A DNA stretch of 64,000 nucleotides from Larix kaempferi. Lineage: Eukaryota; Streptophyta; Pinopsida; Pinales; Pinaceae. Position 1 is the stretch's first letter; each line of letters opens with the position of its first letter. The translations under genes and the position numbers were made by a program. The stretch spans positions 806,001 through 870,000 of the forward strand of contig BSBM01000592.1 in assembly GCA_027924585.1 (NCBI GenBank). Direction: 5' to 3'. The notes under the pieces are model-generated. The model was not told the DNA's origin, did no database searches, and was given only the letters and a program-made list of their open reading frames with translations. Below are positions 35,345 through 44,370 of the stretch, piece by piece.

Positions 35345-36766
35345 CGGCTCCGCTGAGGAGACCATTGACGTCATGGAGAGAGCGAGAGATGGAGGAAGAT
35401 TTGATGGTCCGGATTCGTACAGATCAGGGGGTCCGGCAGGCTTTGGCAGTGGGTGGAATGCTAAAGTTCGCCCAGATTCCACCAATGCGTTCAGTAGGAC
35501 CCCTACTGAACAAGTTGGTGAGTTGGTGGGTACCTGCAGAGGGTGCCTTTGTTGTTGGGGGTGAGAGGTTGGAGATCACCCTCACAGATGTTTATTTTCT
35601 GACTGGGTTACCTCGCTTAGGGGAGGTGGGGGATCGTTTGCCGAGGATCTCGGCAGGTGTTGACATGGAGGATCTCCTGGAGACTTTCTGTGTCGCTGGG
35701 GCGATTATGCAGAACAACACGCTGAGTTTGAGATCACTGCGAGAGTGGGACATGCGCGCTGTCGGGGTTTGTGTTCTGCGGGTGTTGGGTGCCACGGCGC
35801 CACATCGTTTGTCAGGGGGACAAATGATGATGGTGGATTCTGTGCTAAGGGGGACTTATTATGCATGGGGTCAGATGTTTTTAGCTGGTGTCCGGAGAGA
35901 TCTGGACAAGGTCAGTCGGGAGGGGGGAGAGTTCTGCTATGCCTCCTTTCTGTGTTCTTTTTTCTTTGAGCGGGTACCGACTTTGCGACCACGGGTGCCC
36001 ATTCGTGATGGTTTGGTGAGCGAGCCGCAGATGGTGCGGTGGGGGCAGATGATGCCTCGTGGTGGTGGTGGTATCCACGGGTTCTTCTCGCAGGAGATGT
36101 ACGAGCAGTGGGAGCAGATCCCTCTGCTGATTGAGGACTATCCATATGCTGGTATGGATTACAGAGGAGATCCGCAGATGTCTCGAGCCCAGGGACAGGC
36201 CTAGGGTTTAGATGGTATGTTTTGTTCTCTACTATATCATGTTTTTTTAGATTTATTGGTTATGATTATGGTTAGATATGTATATGATGGTTTATTTGCA
36301 TTGTGTAGATGTTGGTCCTGTTCCACCGACTGACTATGTGGCGCGCAGGGGACGGGCGATGGTGGTTGCTCCACCTCTGGCAGCTGTACCGCCTCCACAT
36401 GGTCGAGGATTTGGGGCTCGTGGTCGAGGGGATGGACCTCGAGATGATGCTGTCGCTGGTGTCCGACAGACACTGGATATGATTCTAGTAGGATTCCCAG
36501 AGGATGGGTGGAGGGATCTGGATCGGGACATCGTCGAGTGATGTTTCAAGGCGCCTCGTGAGTGGCGCTCGATCTTGCTGAGAGCGGCATTGATGGCGGT
36601 CGAGTGGAGGGATGGGGATCGACGGGATCAGGCAGGGCCGGCGGAGGGCAGGATTTGTTTACGGGATGATCCAGCGGGGCCGGCGGAGAGGCGAGTCCGG
36701 GCTCGGCATGATCCGGTGGGACCGGCGGAGGAGGCGCCAGAGGAGCCTAGAGACCGTGATGATTAG
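35296..36766 (+). pseudogene. Plant mobile domain (PMD) protein, copy 1
   Basis: Exon 1 (to 36214) and exon 2 (36309-36766) are joined by a GTATGT...TGTAG intron of 94 bp. Exon 1 encodes a MAIN/PMD-like domain: LLNKLVSWWVP, ITLTDVYFLTGLPRLGEVG, then a helical block with LRGTYYAWGQMFLAGVRR. Exon 2 encodes an Arg/Gly/Pro-rich tail with repeated DPAGPAERR-type units. PMD occurs in host MAIN/MAIL proteins and in transposable elements. The start is uncertain: copy 2 has ATG-CTG-AGG where this copy has CCG, so it would need ATG 35296 (inside the inverted repeat) or 35389. Stops at 36202-36204 (TAG; copy 2 has TGG) and 36539-36541 (TGA; copy 2 has CGA) disable it. Confidence 0.7.
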
Positions 36767-36930
36767 ATGATATGTATTTGCCCCCAAATGCTGATGAGCA
36801 TATGGGGAAGCTATTTTTTGTACGGATGATGTATTTTTGTATATTGGGTGCTGAGGGAACCTATGACATGTTTTGATATATATATATATGATATTGGTAT
36901 ATAGTTGTGTATGCACATGGATGCATTCAT
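36767..36930. other. 3' flank of PMD copy 1
   Basis: Non-coding, with AT-rich tracts; matches the sequence after copy 2. Confidence 0.5.
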
Positions 36931-36934
36931 TGTC

Positions 36935-37098
36935 TTTTTGTTTGCCCGTGGAGGCATATGTTATGCACGTGGATGCAACATTTTGATTTTTTTTATATAT
37001 GCCCGTGGAGGCACATGTTATGCACGTGGATGCATTATTTGTTTATGATTTAGATATATGCCCATGGAGGCACATGTGATGCATGTGGATGCATTTTC
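36935..37098. repeat. Minisatellite between convergent genes, copy 1 (3 units)
   Basis: Units of 58-59 bp start at 36943, 37001 and 37060 with GCCCRTGGAGGCA. The first two also carry TGCACGTGGATGC, which contains a CACGTG core. The array lies exactly between the PMD 3' end and the RNase H stop codon. Confidence 0.85.
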
Positions 37099-37099
37099 T

Positions 37100-38134
37100 T
37101 TATGAAATGTTTTGATTGGTGTGCCAGTCAAGTACATTGTTGGCCATATGGTCTGCTACACTATTGAGGTTTCTTGGGACATGTGTGAATGAAATGGATT
37201 CAAACTGTCGAATCATTTGTTTAGTGCGCAAAATTTTTCTGAAAAGATAGGGATCGCGTACCTGGTAATCATTGTTGAGTTGGGAAACAAGGAGTTGTGA
37301 GTCCAAGAAAACGTTAAGGTGATGTATGCTCATTTGGAGAGCTGCGGCCAGGAGACCGGTCACGGCATCATATTCAGCTTGGTTGTTGGTGGCAGCACCT
37401 AAACACACTCCGTCGATGTGGATCAACTCATGTGAAGGGGAATATATTACCCAAGCTGCGGAGGCCAGATTGGGGGACCAACGGCTTCCACCATTAGCAA
37501 AACCGACGTAGCAGAGTGGAACATGTGTGTGAAAGGGATAAATGGCAGGGGCCGACCGGATAGAGGGGTATCCAGTGGAAATCGTGTAAATGGTGTTAAT
37601 TTCTTTCGAGGAGGAAGATGGTGGGGGATGAATGGGTCGTTGTTGCTGATGAACGGGGGGGACATCAGGCCATGTGTCAATGTGGTGCTCTATAATGGCG
37701 GGGTCAAGACCATGCATTTCGGTATAGGATCGAGCAAAGACATCACAGAATTCGTGGAACAATTTTTTGTATTCTCCAATCTCATGCTCACTGGAGGAGG
37801 CTCCTAATGTAATGATTTCAAGGGAACCAGGTGGGTTAGAGATATCGATGTGGATGAAAGGTGAGATATTGGCCATGTTACCTTCCTCAAAGGCAAGAGG
37901 AGTAGGAATAGGATCCTTAAACCAGTCGACTTTAGTAGGAGGGAAATCTTTGGACTCAACCGCGAATTGGGTAGCGGTGGTGGATGAGGTCTCTTCTGGG
38001 AGGAAGTATGAATGATGGTGCATATCTTCCCAGGGGTAATCGGGGGTAATAAGAGCCTCTAGAATCTCCTCATCATTGCGGAAACTTTGAGTGGTCGAAT
38101 CGGTTGACGAGGGAGTAGTACTCGAAGAGATCAT
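37100..38134 (-). pseudogene. RT N-terminal remnant fused to RNase H, copy 1
   Basis: A 344-aa minus-strand frame. Residues about 105-170 match the segment that precedes the Ty3 reverse transcriptase (LFHEFCDVFARSYTEMHGLD, then EHHIDTWPDVPPV). The polymerase palm with its YxDD box is absent. After a Pro/Ser-rich junction the frame enters an RNase H domain of the archaeal-like type: FANGGSRWSP, LGAATNNQAEYDAV, FLDSQLLVSQLN and FTHVPRNLNSVADHMAN. The first catalytic Asp is Asn here (FAN), while copy 2 has FAD. The Glu of AEY, the Asp of LDS and the Asp of ADH remain. Stop at 37100. No integrase follows. Confidence 0.8.
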
Positions 38135-38204
38135 ATAAACGGTGTTAATCTCTCCGGATGAGGATGATACGGGAGGGGAGGAGATATTTCTAAGTCGACG
38201 TTAT

Positions 38205-38928
38205 TCAACTCATACAACACTGCTCTGTAATCTGGGATATCAGGACAGTGATGTGATTAATGGCCGTAAATACCGCATATCGCACAAGGGTGGTTGGTAC
38301 ACAGTGATTTGTCATGAATCTTGGGGTTTGAGTCGATTTCGACAACCGGGATGTTGGGGTCATCGTCAAGCATTTGCATGTGTTCCTGTAATGCAGGTAA
38401 CTGTGGACATTGATGAGTTGGATGGCCTAACTCATCACACAACGAGCATTTAGGAGGAGCACGGAACACGGGGGGAGGTTTAACTGCTTTGGGTGGGGGT
38501 ATCGCAGTGTATGGTTGTGGGCCTCTGCCCCCAGTGGGTCTGATGAGGGGAGGGGGATTCGCAGATGACGAAGGGGTAGTAATACCGAGAGGTGGTTGAG
38601 TAGAAGTGACAATGGGTTTCACCGGTTGCAGGATGACATTTGGTGTCGGCGGGGGAACGAGAGGCGAAATATACCACACGGGTAATCCCAATGTTAACCC
38701 GGGGAGACTAAGGGTAGCCATAACCGGAGCGCTTACTATGCCTGAGGGGGGAAATAGAAAGGGGATTGTGTGGATGGGTGTAACACCAATGTGACTAGGG
38801 ACCAATGGTGGTTTAGGTAACAAGGATGGTTGATTGTTGGGTGTTTGTGTATTGTGTGAAAGAGCACAGAGGTCAGCGACGTGGGTCTCCGGTGATGGTG
38901 GTGGAATAGATTGGAATGTAGAAGTCAT
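38205..38928 (-). pseudogene. Proline-rich linker with two zinc knuckles
   Basis: Continues the protease phase after a stop at 38947. A Pro/Ser/Thr-rich stretch of about 150 residues leads to CSLCDELGHPTHQCP, a perfect CCHC knuckle, and about 60 residues later CAICGIYGH, which is cut by a TAA at 38257 before its last Cys. A knuckle-bearing segment between protease and RNase H is unusual for Ty3 elements, whose knuckles normally lie in Gag. A frameshift separates it from the RNase H frame. Confidence 0.7.
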
Positions 38929-38946
38929 CGACGCGTCGGAGTAAAG

Positions 38947-40011
38947 TTAGGGTCCCACGGAGGAAACAAACGAGGTAGTTGCACCACAAACAGGTTGTTC
39001 AACCATAGGGAGAACATTTTCAGGTGCAGCAGGGGCCTTAGGATCGTAATAGGTGAGTTGGTCGACCTTGACCATGCGTCCGTCATGAGGGAACATCATG
39101 GTACGAAAAATGGATGAGGCAACAGCCTGCATGGCATACATGTAGCTGCGGCCAAGTAAGAGGTTATAGTCAAGTTGGGCATTGATGACCTCTATGTCAA
39201 TGAGCACGGTTTTACCAGCCAGCTGGACGGGGACATTAGCGAGGAGACCTTGGGGTTGAGCCGAACGGCCGTCGTAGGCTTGTAATGTGGTGGTGGATTG
39301 CTGGAGAGTAGGAGATCCCAACTTCTGCCAAACGAATGTGGACATAACGCATGTAGAGGCACCTTCATCGATAATGCACCGATGGATGACAAGATTCCGA
39401 ATGGAAACGAAAACTTGGAATGCTAAAGTGCAAGGTAGGCGTGGTTCGGATTGGTCCGAATCGAATGCCATCAGTTGTGAATCATTGAGGTCAATAGCGC
39501 CAATGGCAGAGAGCAAAGTCTTGTGCTGTGAATGACAGTTTTTTAAGACTTCTAAAGCAGACATGGTTGCGGGAGACTGGGCTAAGTCATCTACAATGTT
39601 GTAATTCGACGCAGCACGAGCATTGGGATTATTGTTGATGCGACGAAGTGGGAAGCGAGGTGCTTTAGAAGTGCCATCGAGTGGAGCTGGAGGTATACGT
39701 AACGTCTGATCCGTGGGATGAACGTTAGTGTTCTTATCGGCGGGAGGGGCTTCAAGGGTGGAGCCATATTGGTTCCGGCGGGTTTGGAGGTTGGCATCTG
39801 CGGATGACATCATTAGCAAGTGGTGGGTATCTGAATCGAACATGGGTTGATCAGGAGTGGCATAAGTGATTTGTTGTGGTGGCGCGTTGCCCTGAGGGTG
39901 AGCTAACGGCTGAGTGTTCACTACGCCTTGGGTTGGAAAGGTGTTTTGCAGCACCAAAGGTTGATGTTGAGGTGGTGGAGGGTTGGGTGGCGCCTGAGGA
40001 GCCGCTTGTCC
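38947..40011 (-). pseudogene. Aspartic protease region, copy 1
   Basis: The frame (start of open piece 39957) follows the Gag zinc-knuckle frame in the same phase after a TAA at 40012-40014. It holds a retropepsin-like fold. IIDEGASTCVMS is the catalytic Asp motif (Asp-Glu-Gly-Ala variant seen in plant Ty3 elements), followed by VPVQLAGKTVLIDIEVINAQ and YNLLLGRSYMYAM. A Gln/Pro-rich N-terminal segment precedes it. Stop at 38947. Confidence 0.8.
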
Positions 40012-40635
40012 TTAACGATGGGCATCGTCAGTCCAGAGTTGCCGAGCTCGCTCCAAATGTGGGAAAGCATGTGTGTAATGGCCATAGACCCCGCAAATAG
40101 AACAAGGATGGTTTGTTCTGAGGTTATTGTTTTTGGGTTGCCTGGGATGATGATCCGGATTTTGGTTGGGAGGAGCAGCATTGTTATTATGCGGAGGATT
40201 GGGAGGTGGAGGACCTTGATGTTGTTGTTGGTTGTTGCTGCGGTTACGTCCTCTTCCACGGTTTTGTTGTCCACCCTGGTTGTGTTGGTTGTTTTGATGT
40301 TGGGGATGATTGTGTTGTGTGTACACTTGCCCTTGAGCAGCGGGAGGATTTTGGTTTGCCGCAGGTGCGGGAGCAGGTTGCGGTGGATAATAAGCTGGTG
40401 GGGATGGAGGTGGTCTAGTTACCTGCTGGGGTTGTTGGTAACCCTGAGCTATTGGAGGTGTTGGGTTAGCTGTTGCAGCTTGCTGTGGGTAATACATTGG
40501 TTGAGGTGCGGCTGGGGGGCGTACGCGGGTGGTGCATGACCAAAGCACTGAGGTGGACATGAGGGTCCGTGGGTATGGTGGTGATGTGCCATGGAAGCAT
40601 ATGAATTGGTTGCTCCAGATTGAGATGTAGCCCAC
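40012..40635 (-). pseudogene. Gag C-terminal region with degenerate zinc knuckle
   Basis: Pro/Gln/Asn-rich stretch with an RGRGRNRS basic patch, then CSICGVYGHYTHAFP, a CCHC knuckle in which the last Cys is Phe. The phase differs from the Gag core by an indel in a run of six G (40514-40519, plus strand). A TAA at 40012 separates it from the protease in the same phase. Confidence 0.75.
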
Positions 40636-42016
40636 GAAAGGTCGGGGCCATGGCTAGGACGTGTAATGGAAAAGGGTTGGGGATGCGAGGCAATACCACC
40701 AATGATGCCATCTGCGGCATGGGATGCCCCCGGCGCATCGTGTTGGGATGAATCACCCCGAGGGGCGTCCGGTATAATGGTATGCAGATAACCCGACTGG
40801 GCGTAAATGAGGTCAAATTGTTGGGCTTTGAGGATGGCCTCTTCTTCAGACTGGGGTCGTTCGGATGCCACATCCTTGGTAATGAGAGGGAGGAGGGATT
40901 TTAGAAACCAATCTAAGAAGATACGGTCGTCTAACTTGATTTTGCAGAGGCTTCGGCGTCGACACCACTCATGAATGTGGTCAGTGATGTGGGTGGCCAT
41001 GTTCTGTCTGCAAGACAGTAGGATCTCGACTCCCGCATCATAGCGGACAGGTAACTGAAAGAACTGCAGGAAGGTCGAGGCAAGGGAGGTAAAGGTGGCA
41101 TGGGTCCCATGGGGCTGCTCGATATACCACTTAGCTGCAGAGCCAGTGAAGGTGCGCTGTAACAAACAGAGGCAGACAGAGTCGTCCACTATAGAGTTGG
41201 AGGAACACCATAGATGGAAGGACATAATATGGTTCTGGGGGTCCTCACCTGCCTTGCCCTCAAACTTAGGGATGTCGGAGGGGAGTTTGGTGGGCATGTG
41301 AGGCCACGAAGGGTCGTGTCTGATAGGATCGTTGGTTAGCCTGGCTAAGTCTGGTAAGTTCAGACTCACCATGTAAGGTAAACTAGCAGATAGATGTGGC
41401 GTAGTGACTGGGACATGACTAGTCATGGTGGTATGATGTAGTGGTCCAGTAGCCCCTAAGGGTATGCTAGGTATTGAAGGTATGTGTCCTCCAACTGCTG
41501 TGGTTTGGTATGGGCCAGCGTTTCCAAGTGAAACATGGGTTACACCGGGATTAGGAATAGTAGTGGGGATTCTTGGGATCTAGGTTGTGGTAATGAGAGG
41601 GGGTGTGACCCCTATGTTTGGCATACCCATAATAGGAGGTAGTCCTGTGTTGGGCATTCCTAAAGGTGGAGTGTCCCCCATATTAGGCATACCTAGGGGG
41701 GTGGTTGTTGCCATGGATGGCACTGCAGTAGAAGGGTTCGTGGATGTATCTCCTATGGTATTGGTAAAAAGTGGGTCGAATTGTGTTCCAGCCATAAGGT
41801 TGGTTGGGAATAACGCAGTAGGGTTTTCGTATTCTGCCTCAAAATCAGATGTGAAGTGAGGCGTGTCAGAATCAGATGACTGTATGTTTGGCTGTTGACG
41901 TGTCGAGTCAAGGGATAAGGCTCGACGTCGGTGACGTGGAGAGCCAAGTAGACTGAACTCTGGGGGTTCGCCCTGAATTTGACGAGATTGTCTAAAATTC
42001 TCAATGGTGAGAACAA
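40449..42016 (-). pseudogene. Gag N-terminal region and core, copy 1
   Basis: The reading phase is open from about 42016, with one TAG at 41580-41582, to 40449. The N-terminal part is basic and Ser-rich, then has three or four GMPN-containing repeats (TPPLGMPNMGD, LPPIMGMPNIGV; 41590-41720). The core from about 41300 is a retrotransposon Gag: IPKFEGKAGEDPQNHIMSF, LQRTFTGSAAKWYIEQ, FTSLASTFLQFFQLPVRYD and HITDHIHEWCRRRSLCK. The start codon is uncertain (41426 is an internal Met). A frameshift near 40515 moves the knuckle region into another phase. Confidence 0.8.
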
Positions 42017-43189
42017 TGTTTTTTGTGTAAAAATCTTCAGTGTAAGATGGTATTGTATAAAAAACTCGAAACCCTAATGCAACTAAGGGTGCAAAAAGGG
42101 GAGTGAAAATAAAGGCTCTCAGGCCAAAAAAATCAACCTCAAAAAGGCACTTATTATAGCAGCTGTGCTATAATAAGTGGAGGGATGCAACAAAAATGGT
42201 CAGAGTACCAACAATCAAACAACTTCTAGAAAAAAGAGGTGCTACTAGACCAAAGGTGGATTGTATCATGCAAACACCTAACTAGAAGTATTGTGAGTCA
42301 ACAAACGATATTCTCTGCAAGGTGATGAAATCCAAGTCAGACAATATTGAGTGTTGAATCAACGGCTAGATATCCCCCTACCAGGAGGGACACCAGGTAA
42401 TCAATCCTAAAGAATGGCAACTAGGATACTCTGTTCATGACACGTTCAGAAAAGGTAAATCTGCCGTTTGGTCCTTTTACCACAATACCCCCATACAGGG
42501 ATATCCCGAGAACTGCAAATGGTAGCCTTCGTTTACTGAATGGATTTCGGTATTCCACTGAGGCTTCCGGAACCATCCTCGCGACTTCAACCCTCCTAGG
42601 GGAGAGGCCCTCTGATAAACTGGTTATGACCGTGCCAAAAAATACTCGGAGATTTTGGTTCCCTAATGGACAACAGCTATGTCTCAAATGTAATAACTGA
42701 GGGGTGTTATTGGAACACCTATCCCCTCAATTCTACCTAGCTACAAAGTTCTTTTAAGTGCTCCCCAAGTGGGGTTAAAAGTTGGTTGAAGTTAGGGTAC
42801 ATTTTAAGGTTCAGTTTAAATTATGTGTTTGAGTGGGTGCACGTGTGGTATTTTAAACTAAAATTAAATGCTTTGCAAAAACTATTCAAAAAATAAAGGA
42901 TCTTTGAAATAAGAAAGCAAATAATATGAATTCTTCAAGAAATGAATGGATTTCTTTTAAAATTTGCTATGGGCAAAATATCAAGGAAGTAAACAGTAAA
43001 ATTTTTATCTATATAAAATGCAAATAAATCCTTCTTTCAATTTCTGAAAATTTTTAAAAAGACTTTTTAAAGGAGCATTCTAAAAAGTAAAATATTTCTA
43101 TGGCTGTAAAAAATGCAGGAATTTAAATACTGTAAAATAGCTAAATGGGCAGAAAATACAGCAAAAAATTATTTTTTTAACGGATTGGC
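42017..43189 (-). other. Leader region upstream of gag in F
   Basis: About 1.2 kb between gag and the palindrome cluster. It contains one perfect 32-base hairpin (42148-42179). Both strands are open at 42421-42700, but neither product (for example SPRRVEVARMVPEASVEYRN on minus) belongs to a family I know. The rest is AT-rich and without frames. Confidence 0.5.
42148..42179. other. Perfect 14-bp hairpin in the gag leader
   Basis: CACTTATTATAGCA and TGCTATAATAAGTG are exact complements around a four-base loop. In the leftward transcript this is a strong stem-loop ahead of gag. Confidence 0.9.
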
Positions 43190-43194
43190 CGAAT

Positions 43195-43445
43195 TGAAAA
43201 AACTTGCATCGCGGGTTTTGGCAGAACAGCCGCGATGGACTGCGCGGGTTTCTGTCACATAGTCGTGATGGGCAGCACGGTTTTCAGCTGCGATGTGCAG
43301 GGAGGGATTTCGGCACACAGTCGCGATGTGCAGCGCAGCAAATGGCCGCAAAGCCGCGATGTGCAGCGCGCAAGTTGGCCGCGAAGCCGCGGTGAGCCGC
43401 GCAGTCACGATGAGCCGCGCGACTGTTGGGAAAAAAGCCGCAAGG
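43195..43445. repeat. CGCGATG-rich degenerate repeat cluster in F
   Basis: GCGATG followed by GCAGCGCG-like sequence recurs six to eight times at about 30-40-bp spacing (for example CCGCGATGTGCAGCGCGC). GC-rich against AT-rich surroundings. A related cluster lies at 47225-47470 ahead of the second PMD gene. Confidence 0.75.
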
Positions 43446-43649
43446 CGAAATTCGTACACGGACGCCGAAAAATGAACCCGAAAATTGAAAATTTCGGGCT
43501 GTTAATGGCAATAGAATGAGCCAAGAACTAGAACAGCAATGGATCTGCTATCTAGGGTGGCAGATCTATGAATTAAACTGACTAATACTAACAAAAACTA
43601 AGATCTAAAGCAAAATTTGAGATCTAAGAGTTCTAAGCCAGTGGAGTTT
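43446..43649 (-). other. Sequence just inside the right inverted repeat
   Basis: No gene. The first bases after the repeat (minus strand) read TGGAAACTCCACTGG; those inside the left repeat read TGGCGGCTCCGCTGAGG. These are similar but not the same, so homology fades here. Confidence 0.5.
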
Positions 43650-44370
43650 CCAAAAACTGTTGGCTTGGTTTTGCAACCAAGCTTAGTGCAATGGGCACCT
43701 GCTAACTAGTAGCAGCAGTTTCAATAGAAATAAATAACAAACTAATCTAAACTATATTAAACATGGATCTATGTGAAGTAAATAAACAAACAATGGAAAT
43801 ATTATAGAAAACAAGAACAAGAAATAAAATAAAGAATAACTTTGTATTAAGAATAAGGGCAAGCAAGTGCTTGCAATGGTAATACCTCCAAGTGGTGAAG
43901 ATTGTTGAGTAGCTCCAAGGGTGAGCAGCTCCAAACTACAAGGGTCCCTTCTCCAAGGTAGCTACAATGGCCAAAAGCTCATGGGAGATTTTGGCAGCAT
44001 GAGGATAGGATGATGGATGGATGGAAAGTGAGGAGCCCCTACCACCTTTTTATAGTTTTTGGTGGTGGGGAATACCATTATGGTTTTGAGGAAACCAATG
44101 GTATTGACCAACATGGTTTAGGTACCTTTTCCCTCCTTTTTCCTTTTTTGAATATTTTTAATATTTTTATTCCCTTTTTAATATTTTTGGAAATTTTGGA
44201 CCCTTTTTGAGGGTTTTTTATGCTTTTTTGAGGAAAAATAATCATTTTGAGTGGGAAAAGGGGTGTATTAAGGTCTTTTGGTGGCTTTAGAGGCTCAAAT
44301 GGTGGAAAAGTGGACAAATGGGTCATGTGAATAAGGAAATGAGCTAGTGAGCACTTTTTGGGTGTTAACA
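43650..44370 (-). repeat. Right terminal inverted repeat of F (LTR-like)
   Basis: Inverted copy of 34432-35344 without its internal duplication, roughly 97% alike by eye. A TATA-like box on the minus strand near 44047-44054 would drive the gag transcript. Confidence 0.9.

Larger units (their letters stand above)
34432..44370. mobile_element. 9.9-kb inverted-repeat-bounded element F with PMD and gag-PR-RNase H genes
   Basis: Ends are mirror images: TGTTAACACCC opens at 34432 and its complement closes at 44370. The inverted repeats extend 913 bp (left) and 721 bp (right), and each contains a TATA-like box that would drive transcription inward. A PMD gene runs rightward (35296-36766), a retroelement gag-PR-RNase H frame set runs leftward (42016-37100), and a minisatellite separates their 3' ends. 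Flanks show no target duplication (left ...GCAGG, right GATTA...). Direct LTRs would be expected for a retrotransposon, so this is either an element bounded by true inverted repeats or an LTR element rearranged by inversion. Confidence 0.75.

Noticed and set aside
35340-35375. TGGCGGCTCCGCTGAGGAG just inside the left inverted repeat as a tRNA primer site
   Set aside because: It does not match the 3' end of a tRNA I can recall, and in copy 2 the same bases are the start of the PMD coding exon.
35296-36766. PMD gene as a functional host MAIN/MAIL gene
   Set aside because: Two nearly identical copies each sit beside antisense retroelement genes and carry stops; a host MAIN-like locus would not show this.
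42421-42700. Organelle-DNA insertion in the leader of F
   Set aside because: Base composition differs from the surroundings and both strands are open, but I could not match it to any plastid or mitochondrial gene, so the idea is unsupported.
43284-43511. Ala/His-rich frames on both strands across the CGCGATG cluster
   Set aside because: Open only because of the GC-rich repeat; no domain, and both strands are equally open.
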